This document shows, in pieces, positions 44,764 to 53,809 of a stretch of 64,000 bases of DNA. Origin of the DNA: Paludibacter sp. (lineage in GTDB: Bacteria; Bacteroidota; Bacteroidia; Bacteroidales; Paludibacteraceae). The stretch lies in the NCBI GenBank assembly GCA_024710005.1, contig JANJVQ010000020.1:1-64000 (forward strand), read 5' to 3'. The first letter of the stretch is position 1. Every line of letters starts with the position of its first letter. Both the position numbers and the translations under genes were made by a program. A model generated the notes under the pieces. It saw nothing but the letters and a program-made list of their open reading frames with translations. It ran no database searches and was not told the DNA's origin.

Positions 44764-46284
44764 TTAAATATAATGTTTAAATGGCAAAACACCTGATTTA
44801 ATATCTTTACCAGCAGTCAAAATCTCACCTACAGAATCAGCAAATTTTAATGTAACTGGAACTCCATCTCCATATATACATGAATTGTAATTCAACTTGG
44901 TGAGTCCCAATATATCCTTACATACAATTTCTATATCTGCACTTCCTCTTGTTATAGCAATTTCTAAAGGGTTAGGAGTTTCTAAGCCAATTTGAGTTTG
45001 AAAACGTGGTATAAAACCCTTAGTCCAAAAATATGCTTTGTTATCATCGTATTGCAACAATGTACCTCTCGGAACGCAATATTGAAATTGTCTGTATAAT
45101 TTAAAAGTGTTATTTTCTCTTATTCTAACACCAATTATCCTTGATTTACCAGCCGTAGCTTCTTCAAAGCCACGCCATTCATTATCATCAAAATAGGTCT
45201 TTGCATGAATAAATATTTCCTCAGGATAAAATTTGAACCTATCATAAAATGCTTCCATCGATTGAGAAATTATTTCAAATGCATCATTATATGATAAGTG
45301 AAACTCACCACTAACAGGATTCCACCACGGTCCCACATTTCCACGAAAGACCATTCCATCTCCTGAATCTAAAAACATTTGAGCTGCGCAACATGCATTT
45401 TTATTTTTGGAATCGGTCTCAGTTTTTTTATAAACTAACCCCAAGTAACAAACCTTTTCTCTCACACCACCAAGTTTCCAAGGCAAGCCTCCAAGTTTAT
45501 AATACAGAGTCGTTACAATATTCCATGCTTTTGCAGTGTCAAATTTTCTTTCAGCTTCAATTTTTTTATCATCTGTAAAGATATTCTCGTAGTTTATTTT
45601 ATCTTCTCTTATAATTTGGGTTATAATTTTAGAAGATAGAATTTTTGCTTTTAATTGATTATGGAAATTTATTTCAAATTGATAAGCTTCTTTTAATTGA
45701 TCTACTTCTTCCTGCATGTCAGAGAATAAAAGTAGCATATCTGAATTTCTATCTTTAGGCTTTAGCCCAATTGATATATTATCATCTCCTTTTTGAATTT
45801 TAGAATTTGGTCTACCATACTGAAAAATACATTGAGGAATAATAACAAGCCAAACATCTACTGGCATTTCCTCTCTATTGGTATATGCAATTAGTTTGTC
45901 AACATAAAGATTTACCCAATTGTGAACACGTTGGTGAGAATCTTTGTATTTCAGGTATTTTTGAATTTCTTCATCATCGATATCCAATTCTTGGATATTT
46001 TCAAAATTTATAGAGAATCCAAAAACAGCCTCAATACCAGGGAAATTTGGTCGTGCAATTGATCTTTCAGAGTTAAATATTGGTAAATGAATTTTTTTCA
46101 GATAATCAATTAGAACTTTTCTTAGCGAGTTTGATCCGATTATCCCAATAGTTTTTTGACCTTGAATTTTCTTATGATCAAATGCGCCAAAAAGCATCAA
46201 ACCGTCTCGAGGATCAATAGCCTTTTGTCCGTTTGCAAATGTTAGAAATGGTTCCTCAATATATTTTAATGTTGGTTCTATCAT
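44764..46284 (-). CDS. Short prokaryotic Argonaute (MID-PIWI) of a SPARTA system
   Basis: A 506-residue short Argonaute with MID and PIWI domains only. MID region with IGIIGSN and the helix before PNFPGIEAVFG; PIWI core KAWNIVTTLYYKLGGLPWKL, YLGLVYKK, MFLDSGDGMVFRG, EIFIHAKTYFDDNEW, and the C-terminal LNYNSCIYGDGVPVTLKFAD then LPFKHYI. Length equals characterised SPARTA Argonautes. Short pAgos lack the slicer tetrad and use guide-directed target binding to switch on the partner. Its start overlaps the TIR-APAZ stop by 4 bp (ATGA), the standard coupled pair. Confidence 0.93.
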   Translation of the reverse strand: MIEPTLKYIEEPFLTFANGQKAIDPRDGLMLFGAFDHKKIQGQKTIGIIGSNSLRKVLIDYLKKIHLPIFNSERSIARPNFPGIEAVFGFSINFENIQELDIDDEEIQKYLKYKDSHQRVHNWVNLYVDKLIAYTNREEMPVDVWLVIIPQCIFQYGRPNSKIQKGDDNISIGLKPKDRNSDMLLLFSDMQEEVDQLKEAYQFEINFHNQLKAKILSSKIITQIIREDKINYENIFTDDKKIEAERKFDTAKAWNIVTTLYYKLGGLPWKLGGVREKVCYLGLVYKKTETDSKNKNACCAAQMFLDSGDGMVFRGNVGPWWNPVSGEFHLSYNDAFEIISQSMEAFYDRFKFYPEEIFIHAKTYFDDNEWRGFEEATAGKSRIIGVRIRENNTFKLYRQFQYCVPRGTLLQYDDNKAYFWTKGFIPRFQTQIGLETPNPLEIAITRGSADIEIVCKDILGLTKLNYNSCIYGDGVPVTLKFADSVGEILTAGKDIKSGVLPFKHYI

Positions 46285-47669
46285 AAAATATCCTCCTCTA
46301 CTTCTTCTACATAATTCTCAATTTTTTCTAAACTCATAAATGTCTTAGGATCATGATAACCTACTTCGCTCCAAAAATTTTCAGGATATTCCTTCATGTG
46401 TAATGCATCTCCATTTTTTGAAACAATTATTTTTATCTCATTGTCTTCATCTTTTAAATACTGTAGAAATGCTAACATCATATCTCTCCATTCCTCATTA
46501 AAAAAACGTTTGCCCTTTTTTCTTCTGTAGCTATGTGCTTTTTTTGAATCATCAACTATTTTAAATCCATCTGTTGTAAATATTAAATGAGATTTCAATG
46601 AAAAGCCAACTATTGGAAATAGAACAGTTTGAGTAGATAATGCGTAATGCCAATGTCCGATTTTTTCAAACTTACCAGCAATAGTTTTTCTTTTGGGAGC
46701 TTTTTTTAAATCACTATAAGCATAATGAAATTTTATTGGTTTCAGATCTTGATAAAGAGGTAAGTAGAAAGCATACTTTTTATTAGATAATTCTGTTTTC
46801 CATAATCCTTTTCGTCTGAATAACTGTACGATAATATTAGTAAGTAATCGTTTGAAAAAATTTTCAACATCTTTTTGCTGAGGAAAAATATCTGAATCAA
46901 ATCCTTCGATTATTTGTGACAATGAAAATTTAAATACAGACTCTGGTTCTACGTCAAATACATCATCATTTCTTATTACCGTATAGTTCAAATACTCATC
47001 AAAAGAAGAAATAATATTAGATTGTCTACTTATAGGTATTTTATCATTAAGCTTTTGTATTTCAATTGCTTGTTTTTCATTATGAAATTGGTACATATAA
47101 AATACAGAAGGTAGTTTATATATTTGCCACCACGAAGTATAATATAATTCAGTTTTAGGAATAATTGAACAATTTGAAATATATTCATTTTCATACCATT
47201 CAGAAAAAGACGATTCAGCAACTTGCTTTTTTTTAGGAATATCATCTTTTTCAAGTTTCTTCAATAATTGCTTAAACCCATCTGCCCAATTACTTTCAAA
47301 AGGTATATGATTTATCATGTTAGCACCTATAAAAACATTATAGGGAGCAGTAGCTTCCAAATGTAACGGAATAATAAAATCTGATAAGGAGTACTGAGCA
47401 GCAATACTTTCTGCGTATGACCACTCTTTGTAAATCCCATTTTTCAAATTCCCACTATTATCACATATATTATTAGAATATACAAAAAGTACTTTTATTG
47501 CTTTATCTCTAATGACATTCTGAATGGTTTCCCAGAATTTTTCACCTCCCAATAACCCTTCTTTGTCAATCCAGGTTTTATAACCTAACATTTCAAGACG
47601 TGAAGCAAGCCAAATTGCAAATTCGTTATCTTCAGGTGTAGCATGACTTATAAACAATGTATCTCTCAT
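46281..47669 (-). CDS. TIR-APAZ effector of a SPARTA system
   Basis: A 462-residue partner of the short Argonaute. TIR domain about 1-140: LFISHATPEDNEFAIWLASR, GYKTWIDKEGLLGGEKFWE, VLFVYS; the likely NAD-hydrolysing Glu is Glu87 in EWSYAESIAA (Trp+4 spacing as in other TIR NADases). Residues about 165-462 form the APAZ region, with YYTSWWQIYKLP and the basic YRRKKGKRFFNEEW near the end. In known SPARTA systems a guide RNA/target DNA duplex triggers assembly and NAD(P) depletion, killing invaded cells. Visibly AT-rich relative to the flanking housekeeping genes. Begins 36 bp after the HIT gene. Confidence 0.93.
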   Translation of the reverse strand: MRDTLFISHATPEDNEFAIWLASRLEMLGYKTWIDKEGLLGGEKFWETIQNVIRDKAIKVLFVYSNNICDNSGNLKNGIYKEWSYAESIAAQYSLSDFIIPLHLEATAPYNVFIGANMINHIPFESNWADGFKQLLKKLEKDDIPKKKQVAESSFSEWYENEYISNCSIIPKTELYYTSWWQIYKLPSVFYMYQFHNEKQAIEIQKLNDKIPISRQSNIISSFDEYLNYTVIRNDDVFDVEPESVFKFSLSQIIEGFDSDIFPQQKDVENFFKRLLTNIIVQLFRRKGLWKTELSNKKYAFYLPLYQDLKPIKFHYAYSDLKKAPKRKTIAGKFEKIGHWHYALSTQTVLFPIVGFSLKSHLIFTTDGFKIVDDSKKAHSYRRKKGKRFFNEEWRDMMLAFLQYLKDEDNEIKIIVSKNGDALHMKEYPENFWSEVGYHDPKTFMSLEKIENYVEEVEEDIL

Positions 47670-47705
47670 AAAATTTAATCTGTAAATAATGTATTTATTC
47701 TCCTT

Positions 47706-48149
47706 TCAATACCCCTGCTTCCCCGCTATCACTCCTCTCACACCACCTCTCGGGTTCTCAACATCTCCCTTGTATCGTGGTATCAAATGAATATGAACAT
47801 GAAAAATGCTTTGTCCTGCCACTTCACCAACGTTTATACCAACGTTAAAGCCATCTGGATTGAATCGCTTTTGGATTATCTTTTTACAGCGATTTACTAC
47901 CTGCCACAATGCCTGTTGTTCGTGAATGCTTAATTCGAAATAATCGGCTACATGTCGTTTGGGTATTATTAATGTGTGTCCAGGATTTACTGGATAGCTA
48001 TCCAAAAATGCTATGGCAGTGTCTGTTTCTGTTATCAGTTCTTTGGTGCTGTCCAAATTGCAAAACACACATTCTCCTTTTTTATTTGGGAACGATATTG
48101 AAGTTCGCTCAATGGCAATTAAATGAGGGATATTGATATTCTTTTTCAT
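47706..48149 (-). CDS. HIT-family nucleotide hydrolase/transferase
   Basis: A 147-residue histidine-triad protein from the ATG at 48149, which overlaps the HNH stop by 4 bp. The active-site triad HVHIHL (His117, 119, 121) is intact, with VNPGHTLIIPKRH upstream and an N-terminal ECVFC knuckle (Cys27, Cys30). HIT enzymes cleave nucleoside phosphoramidates, dinucleoside polyphosphates or nucleotidylated products. Coupling to an HNH nuclease gene and position ahead of SPARTA suggest a defence-associated job rather than housekeeping; that is inference. Confidence 0.9.
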   Translation of the reverse strand: MKKNINIPHLIAIERTSISFPNKKGECVFCNLDSTKELITETDTAIAFLDSYPVNPGHTLIIPKRHVADYFELSIHEQQALWQVVNRCKKIIQKRFNPDGFNVGINVGEVAGQSIFHVHIHLIPRYKGDVENPRGGVRGVIAGKQGY

Positions 48150-49216
48150 AGTCGAAATGTATTTTGCCAATATTTAAAACCCATATTTTCGGCAATCTGC
48201 ACCATTGGCGAGAATGTTTTCTGAAATACATTCAAAAAATCATTTTCCGAAAGCCGTATCAGCTCTGGAAGAGAATCGTGCAACGTGAGATAATCTTCCA
48301 GTAATTTGCTATTCGGATTTTTGGGATAAATGGTCTGGATTGCTTGTTGATGCGCTCTGGCAAATGGTCGCAGATATTCTCCCAACACAGGTAAATTATT
48401 ACTTTTTGATGAATTAATTCTTGCATCAGCCGGAAGCAAATTCCACAATAAATTATGAGACACAAAGCTCCAGGGCACGAAATGGTCCAAATCATAATTT
48501 TTCTTATAAAGCTCTTTCCCAGTATATATACATTTCATTGAACCATTCAGGTCGATATATGCATCCCAGAAATTCCGCTGTTTTATAAGGGATTCTCGTT
48601 GGATTGGTTTAACAAGTTTAGAGGAGGCATCCGGCACATTAGGATTTCGTTTCTGAAGAAAAACAGCCAGATTCCAGAAAGTGAAATCTCGTAATATCAA
48701 ATAGTTGTCATTGAGATATTGATCCCATCTCGGATTTATTTCAATAACATCATCTTTAATCGAGTAAATGCAATTATTGGTGTATGACTGAGACAACCCT
48801 ACAACTTGATTATCTGTTGTATAATTTATCCAGGGAGATAAAAATCGATAAGGAACATTCAAAGTAAATACTCGTAATAGTCCTTTAATCTTTGGTTTGC
48901 ATAGATTGTTGAAAATCAATTTCTTTATCTCATCTTTCTTTGCATCAATAGGGATATTTAGTACTTTTTGTAATTCAATAATCTGATTGTAAAGTGAATC
49001 AGAATTTCCAAAAGATAAACGAAAATAATGTATGGGATACCATGCTTCAGCTATCATACCAACGATAATTTCCCAAAATGAAATTTGTCGGCGCTGCTCC
49101 TTTACAACTATATCAAGTATAGATACAAACCAATAATACTTGTATGTAGCAACAGTATTGTTGAATATTTGGGCTAACAATCTTGTGTTTATAGTATTAT
49201 CTTTTGGCAGTTCCAT
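48146..49216 (-). CDS. HNH endonuclease-domain protein
   Basis: A 356-residue protein with a C-terminal HNH nuclease domain: CIYTGKEL, then YDLDHFVPWSF (His245 metal/base), then HNLLWNLLPADARINSSKSNNLP-type stretch read as HNLLWNLLPAD followed by INSSKSNN. The N-terminal ~210 residues are unassigned, helical and rich in Tyr/Trp. HNH domains of this form cut DNA in restriction-like systems. First gene of the minus-strand string HNH-HIT-TIR-APAZ-pAgo-helicase, with a good promoter 95 nt upstream. Confidence 0.88.
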   Translation of the reverse strand: MELPKDNTINTRLLAQIFNNTVATYKYYWFVSILDIVVKEQRRQISFWEIIVGMIAEAWYPIHYFRLSFGNSDSLYNQIIELQKVLNIPIDAKKDEIKKLIFNNLCKPKIKGLLRVFTLNVPYRFLSPWINYTTDNQVVGLSQSYTNNCIYSIKDDVIEINPRWDQYLNDNYLILRDFTFWNLAVFLQKRNPNVPDASSKLVKPIQRESLIKQRNFWDAYIDLNGSMKCIYTGKELYKKNYDLDHFVPWSFVSHNLLWNLLPADARINSSKSNNLPVLGEYLRPFARAHQQAIQTIYPKNPNSKLLEDYLTLHDSLPELIRLSENDFLNVFQKTFSPMVQIAENMGFKYWQNTFRL

Positions 49217-49310
49217 TAAAACTAATTTCTAAAAACTAAAAATTTGGATGCTTAATAATCTGAATTAAGATGATTGGCAACCATTTAGCATCTCTTAATT
49301 ACACGCCAAA

Positions 49311-49318
49311 CAAAGGTA
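49311..49318 (-). promoter_or_regulatory. Predicted -7 element of the HNH-led defence string
   Basis: The minus strand reads TACCTTTG, an exact TAnnTTTG match, about 95 nt upstream of the HNH start at 49216. No other strong promoter was seen in the gaps down to the helicase. Confidence 0.55.
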
Positions 49319-49474
49319 TAAAAAAAACACATATTAACATATCATAAACTAAAAGTTTATATCTTTGCCCTGCTAATTCTGTTAAACTATCCCCACTATC
49401 GTTCATCACAGATTTCAGCATACTCCATCTACTTTCAACCCTCTGGTGCGATTATGCCCTGGCGATGGAGCAAG

Positions 49475-49906
49475 TTACAGTTTCACCTGCATCAACTCCT
49501 CCCCCAACCGATGCAGCGTTTCTTCTATCTCTTTTTTTCGGGCTGCCGATGGCCGTTTTACGTTACAGGCATAATGTCTCATTACTGCAGGACTAATACC
49601 TACCCGGGTGGCTAACTCCGTCAGGTTAATCATGGGAAAATCTTTGACTAATTCCTGAATGCTGTTGCGTTGTTTATCGGCTTGCTGTTTGTTGTAGTTG
49701 AAGAAACCTTCAAAACTTAAATCTTCGTCAATTGCTTCCCAATGTATGCCCATTGCTGACAATTCATAGTCTTCACGCTCGGCGGGTGTAGCATTCTTCA
49801 AACGGGGAAACCACTCCAAAGGCATACTTTTTACCGCACCCTGAACGGTTTCAATAAAAATCCGCTCATCTGAGAACCATAATCTTTTTAAGTCTTTTCG
49901 TGTCAT
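49475..49906 (-). CDS. DUF2442 protein with helix-turn-helix
   Basis: A 143-residue protein from the ATG at 49906 (MTRKDLKRLWF). N-terminal DUF2442 domain (LWFSDERIFIETVQGAVKSMPLEWFPRL, then ELSAMGIHWEAIDEDLSFEGFF) and a C-terminal HTH (INLTELATRVGISPAVMRHY). The pair DUF4160-DUF2442 is a frequent two-gene module that looks like a toxin-antitoxin pair, with this gene as the likely DNA-binding partner. The DUF4160 gene ends 14 bp upstream. Confidence 0.85.
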   Translation of the reverse strand: MTRKDLKRLWFSDERIFIETVQGAVKSMPLEWFPRLKNATPAEREDYELSAMGIHWEAIDEDLSFEGFFNYNKQQADKQRNSIQELVKDFPMINLTELATRVGISPAVMRHYACNVKRPSAARKKEIEETLHRLGEELMQVKL

Positions 49907-49920
49907 ATCCGTATTTTTTG

Positions 49921-50157
49921 TTAGCTGAAGTATTGTACCCAACAAGTTATTATTCTATCTAAATTCACTTCTATCAGCCGCTTTGCTGTTCTAAGTTCAC
50001 CTGACTTAAGTCCATTATTTTTCACTAAAGTAGCTTTATTGCCTAACAAATTAAATTTCGCTTCACCATCGCCATAACTCACATGTATATGAATTGGCAA
50101 ATGATCATCAGAATAAAAGTAAAAGCGAAATCCAAGTTCTCTAAACACCTCAGGCAT
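49921..50157 (-). CDS. DUF4160 protein
   Basis: A 78-residue DUF4160 protein: GFRFYFYSDDHLPIHIHVSY followed by GEAKFNLLG and a LIEVNLDRIITCW end. The HxHxH-like HIHIH-type pattern (PIHIHV) is the family mark. Paired with the DUF2442-HTH gene. Possible toxin or small regulator; biochemical role unknown. Confidence 0.85.
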   Translation of the reverse strand: MPEVFRELGFRFYFYSDDHLPIHIHVSYGDGEAKFNLLGNKATLVKNNGLKSGELRTAKRLIEVNLDRIITCWVQYFS

Positions 50158-50228
50158 AAATATACTTCATAATTATGCTACAAATATAGTATCATTTTTG
50201 ATACCACACAACTATTCTGTCAAAATAT

Positions 50229-52235
50229 TTACACCCTCGCAATCCTCACCGCAAACCCTCCTCCCGGAGCCAAATGTACTTTCAGCTTTTCTCCGGATTG
50301 TATGTTGCGTTTCTCGTGTTTGAAATCCATCGCGACTTTGTCGGCATTGATGCCATCGCGGAAAATTTCAAGTTCGTAGGTACCGGCGGGCAGGAAGCTG
50401 AAGTCGATTTCCAGGTCGCGTGCCTGCCAGTCGGTGAGGCCGCCGGCATACCACACATCGCCTTTTCGCCGGGCTATGGTGATGTATTTGGATACTTCGC
50501 CTGAAAGCGTTACCGTTTCGTCCCATACCGTGGGGATTTGCGCGATGAAGCGGGTGCAAAGCGGTTCCTTCAGATAATTGGTGGGGTTGTCGCACAGCAT
50601 GTTCAGCGGCGATTCGTATACCACATACTGGGCTAACTGCCGGCAACGGGTGCCCTGACTCATCGGCTCGGTAAAGATGGGTTTGAAGTTGGCTTTGATG
50701 GCGTTACGCATGGCGCCCTGGGTGTAGTCGACCGGACCGGCAAACATCCTGATAAAGGGAAAAGTGACATCGTACAACACCATATCCTGACTCGACCACT
50801 TCATTTGCTCCAATCCAAATACGCCTTCAAAATTTAACACATTCGGGTAGGTGCGCTGTAAACCGGTGGGTTTATACATACCGTGGAAATCGACCAGCAT
50901 GTGGTAACGGGCGCAGACCTCTGATGCCTTGTATATAAAATCGGTCATCAGCTGGTCGTCGCGATCCATAAAATCGATTTTGAAGCCTTTGACACCCATG
51001 TCGCGATAATGCCGGCAAATGTTTTCCATGTCTCGCGCGAAGGCATAATACCCTGCCCAAAGGATGATGCCGACTCCCTTATCTTCGGCATGCTTGATGA
51101 TGGCTTTCATGTCAATCTCCGGGACTACCTGCATCAAATCGGCCTGTAAATTCACCGCCCAGCCTTCGTCGAGTATGACGTATTCGATGCCCTGACTGGC
51201 GGCAAAGTCGATATAATATTGATAGGTCTCTGTATTGACTCCGGAAACAAAATCCACTCCACTGATATTCCAGGTGTTCCACCAATCCCACGCTACCTTG
51301 CCGGGCTTAATCCAACTGATATCGTTAACCCGTGACTCGTCGGCCAACTGATAAACGAGGTCACTATTCAGGATCTCAGCATCATTGTCAAAAACACCCA
51401 ATACCCGCCACGGAAATATCTTCTGGCCACTAACCTTAGCGATATAATTCTCACGCTCTTCTACCAACATCTGAAGCATGTTATGCGCTCCCTGAACTTC
51501 CTTTTTCGGATATGGTGCAAAAACTCCCGACAATTGCAAAGCGCCTTTTCTGTGATTCAGATACATCCCCGGGTAGCTTTCGAGATTGACTTCCGTGAAA
51601 AGCACTTTACGACCCTGACCGGCATCTGCCATCAATGGAAGTAACAACAGGGAATCGGGGCTGAAAGTCGACAGGGACGCATGGGTGTAAATATTCTCAA
51701 ATGAGTTGAAGAACTGTTTTTCAAATTGTATGCTCTTCCCTTTTTCTCTGGGTCGTATATAGGCAGCAAACAAAGGCACATCCTTTTCAAACTGAAAATC
51801 AGCAATTTCATCTTCAACGATAAAATCATTCTTTTTTGATGTCTCGAAACGGTATGCCACACCATCGTTATAAGCTCTGAAAACCACCGCGTAATCTTTG
51901 TATGCCAGTCTCAACTGCCGGTAATTTTCCTGTACCGATGCTTTTTTATAGAAAGGAGACGGTACAGATTGATTCACTTCACTCCGGGTCACCTTTCTGA
52001 TTTTGTCACCAGTAGCCAGTGCACTTCCGTCGGCCAGCTGAAGCGAAATTTCTGAAGCGGTAACAACCAAACCTTTATCATCAGAAACGGTAAAGGAAAG
52101 TTTATCCGCCTGGTTGATTTCGAGTTTCAACCGCTGATCGGGAGAATGGAGCACGTAAGCTTTGTTTTGAGCTGAAATATTGAATACTGAAAAGCTTATC
52201 AAACAATAAAAGAGAAGATTTTGTATGTTTTTCAT
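50229..52235 (-). CDS. GH97 glycoside hydrolase
   Basis: A 668-residue secreted GH97 enzyme from the ATG at 52235 (MKNIQNLLFYCLISFSVF, cleaved near ISAQN); a longer frame to 52361 would translate a dispersed repeat and is rejected. N-terminal super-beta-sandwich about 25-270, TIM barrel about 290-565 (WDWWNTWNISGVDF, YVILDEGWAV, GVKGFKIDFMDRDDQ), C-terminal beta domain with the terminal LAPGGGFAVRIARV. GH97 includes inverting alpha-glucosidases and retaining alpha-galactosidases; the Asp in KIDFMDRDDQ suggests the retaining type, but this is from memory of the family. Not linked to the fructan locus. Confidence 0.93.
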   Translation of the reverse strand: MKNIQNLLFYCLISFSVFNISAQNKAYVLHSPDQRLKLEINQADKLSFTVSDDKGLVVTASEISLQLADGSALATGDKIRKVTRSEVNQSVPSPFYKKASVQENYRQLRLAYKDYAVVFRAYNDGVAYRFETSKKNDFIVEDEIADFQFEKDVPLFAAYIRPREKGKSIQFEKQFFNSFENIYTHASLSTFSPDSLLLLPLMADAGQGRKVLFTEVNLESYPGMYLNHRKGALQLSGVFAPYPKKEVQGAHNMLQMLVEERENYIAKVSGQKIFPWRVLGVFDNDAEILNSDLVYQLADESRVNDISWIKPGKVAWDWWNTWNISGVDFVSGVNTETYQYYIDFAASQGIEYVILDEGWAVNLQADLMQVVPEIDMKAIIKHAEDKGVGIILWAGYYAFARDMENICRHYRDMGVKGFKIDFMDRDDQLMTDFIYKASEVCARYHMLVDFHGMYKPTGLQRTYPNVLNFEGVFGLEQMKWSSQDMVLYDVTFPFIRMFAGPVDYTQGAMRNAIKANFKPIFTEPMSQGTRCRQLAQYVVYESPLNMLCDNPTNYLKEPLCTRFIAQIPTVWDETVTLSGEVSKYITIARRKGDVWYAGGLTDWQARDLEIDFSFLPAGTYELEIFRDGINADKVAMDFKHEKRNIQSGEKLKVHLAPGGGFAVRIARV

Positions 52236-52344
52236 GATGATTTTGTGATTTTTAGAATTATTATTGCCGGGCGACGGACTCCCTGAACCGCCGCCGCTTA
52301 AGGATGATGTTTGTAAAATCAAATTGTGCGGCGGTGTTGCACAC

Positions 52345-52390
52345 TCACGTAAAACTGTCATTCCGAACGAACAAAGTGAAGTGAGGAATC
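52345..52390. repeat. Dispersed CATTCCGAACGAA-type repeat
   Basis: GTCATTCCGAACGAACAAAG then TGAAGTGAGGAATC, a common intergenic repeat type in Bacteroidota, between the divergent GH97 and NCS2 genes. Confidence 0.55.
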
Positions 52391-52426
52391 AACTGCAAAG
52401 ATATTAATATTTTCAATTTTATTGCA

Positions 52427-52434
52427 TATATTTG
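52427..52434 (+). promoter_or_regulatory. Predicted -7 element of the NCS2 permease gene
   Basis: TATATTTG matches TAnnTTTG, 77 nt before the ATG at 52511. Confidence 0.5.
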
Positions 52435-52510
52435 CATTTGCTCAGCGTATTCATTAAAATACCTGAAAAACAGCGTTTCATAAATAACTAATTTTCAACA
52501 TTACAAACAC

Positions 52511-53719
52511 ATGAGCAAAAAACCCTTTAAAATCAATCCCGATTTGAATCTGAGAAACACCATCATCGGTATTCAGTTTTTATTTGTAGCATTCGGCGCC
52601 ACGGTTCTGGTGCCGTTGTTAGTTGGAATCGACCCGGCTGTAGCACTTTTTACCGCGGGCATCGGTACTTTAATCTATCATCTTATGACAGGCGGTCAGG
52701 TTCCCATTTTCCTCGGGAGCAGTTTTGCATTTATCGCTCCCATCATCAAATCGACTGAATTATATGGTTTACCGGGCACTTTCGGGGGTATCATCGCCGT
52801 GGGTTTGGTTTATGCTGTCATGTCGGGACTGGTAAAGGCTTACGGACTGAAATTCATCGAGAAACTTTTCCCGAAGGTGGTGATTGGTCCGGTTATCATG
52901 ATCATCGGTTTATCGCTGGCTCCTGCCGCTGTTAATATGGCTAAAACTGACTGGCTGTTGGCAATTATCAGTCTGCTCGCAGCTGTATTTACCGTGATAT
53001 TTGCCAAAGGTTTATTTAAATTAATCCCTATTTTCATTGGCATCATCGTGGGCTATGTCGTAGCAGTTGTACTCGGACGGGTTGACTTCTCACAGTTTGC
53101 TGACACGAACTGGTTTGTACTGCCTCAGTTTGCCAAACCGGAACTGAACTGGCAGGCTATCCTGTTTTTAATCCCGGTAGCCATTGCGCCTATTATTGAA
53201 CACATCGGCGATGTGTACGCCATCAGCAATGTAGCTGAAAAAGACTTTGTAAAGAAACCGGGACTGCACCGTACTTTACTTGGCGATGGTATTGCAACCG
53301 CTGTGGCTGGTGCGTTTGGTAGTGTTCCCAACACCACCTACTCGGAAGTAACGGGAGCTATTTCGCTCACCAAGGTCACCAACCCGCTGGTATTGAGAAT
53401 TGCGGCCGTGACTGCCATCGTATTCTCGATGATCGGTAAAATTTCCTGGTTCCTGAAAACCATCCCGCAGGGTGTTCTGGGTGGTATCATGTTGTTGCTG
53501 TTTGGTACGATTGCTTCCGTGGGGATTAAAACCTTAGTCGATAATCACGTGAATCTTTCGGTAACACGCAACCAGGTAATCGTTTCCATCATACTCACTA
53601 TCGGCATCGGTGGCGCTATTATTTCTTACGGGAACTTCTCGCTGAGTGGTATCGGACTGGCATCGGTGGTTGGCGTAATTTTGAATTTAATACTGCCCGA
53701 TAAAAAAGAAAATGCATAA
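52511..53719 (+). CDS. NCS2-family uracil/xanthine permease
   Basis: A 402-residue NCS2 transporter (UraA/uracil permease type) with about 12-14 membrane segments. Family blocks: QFLFVAFGATVLVPLLVGIDPAVALF, QVPIFLGSSFAFIAPI, VIGPVIMIIGLSLAP, and the substrate-site region PIIEHIGDVYAISNVA then NTTYSEVTGAISLTKV. Proton-coupled uptake of uracil is most likely; a purine substrate cannot be excluded. Lone gene. Confidence 0.95.
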   Translation: MSKKPFKINPDLNLRNTIIGIQFLFVAFGATVLVPLLVGIDPAVALFTAGIGTLIYHLMTGGQVPIFLGSSFAFIAPIIKSTELYGLPGTFGGIIAVGLVYAVMSGLVKAYGLKFIEKLFPKVVIGPVIMIIGLSLAPAAVNMAKTDWLLAIISLLAAVFTVIFAKGLFKLIPIFIGIIVGYVVAVVLGRVDFSQFADTNWFVLPQFAKPELNWQAILFLIPVAIAPIIEHIGDVYAISNVAEKDFVKKPGLHRTLLGDGIATAVAGAFGSVPNTTYSEVTGAISLTKVTNPLVLRIAAVTAIVFSMIGKISWFLKTIPQGVLGGIMLLLFGTIASVGIKTLVDNHVNLSVTRNQVIVSIILTIGIGGAIISYGNFSLSGIGLASVVGVILNLILPDKKENA

Positions 53720-53756
53720 TTAACATTTTAATGAACCATATTTGTTTTCTTTTGTT

Positions 53757-53764
53757 TATATTTG
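53757..53764 (+). promoter_or_regulatory. Predicted -7 element of the OmpA-family gene
   Basis: TATATTTG matches TAnnTTTG, 46 nt before the ATG at 53810. Confidence 0.5.
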
Positions 53765-53809
53765 TAAAAGTTTTTTTTAAAAAACAATAACATAAAAAAA
53801 CAATTTGAA

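Noticed and set aside
46281-47669. Thoeris-type TIR gene
   Set aside because: The TIR protein is joined to an APAZ region and coupled to a short Argonaute; no SIR2-like ThsA is present. SPARTA fits.
52236-52361. N-terminal extension of the GH97 gene to 52361
   Set aside because: It would translate a dispersed intergenic repeat and place 42 residues before a normal signal peptide.
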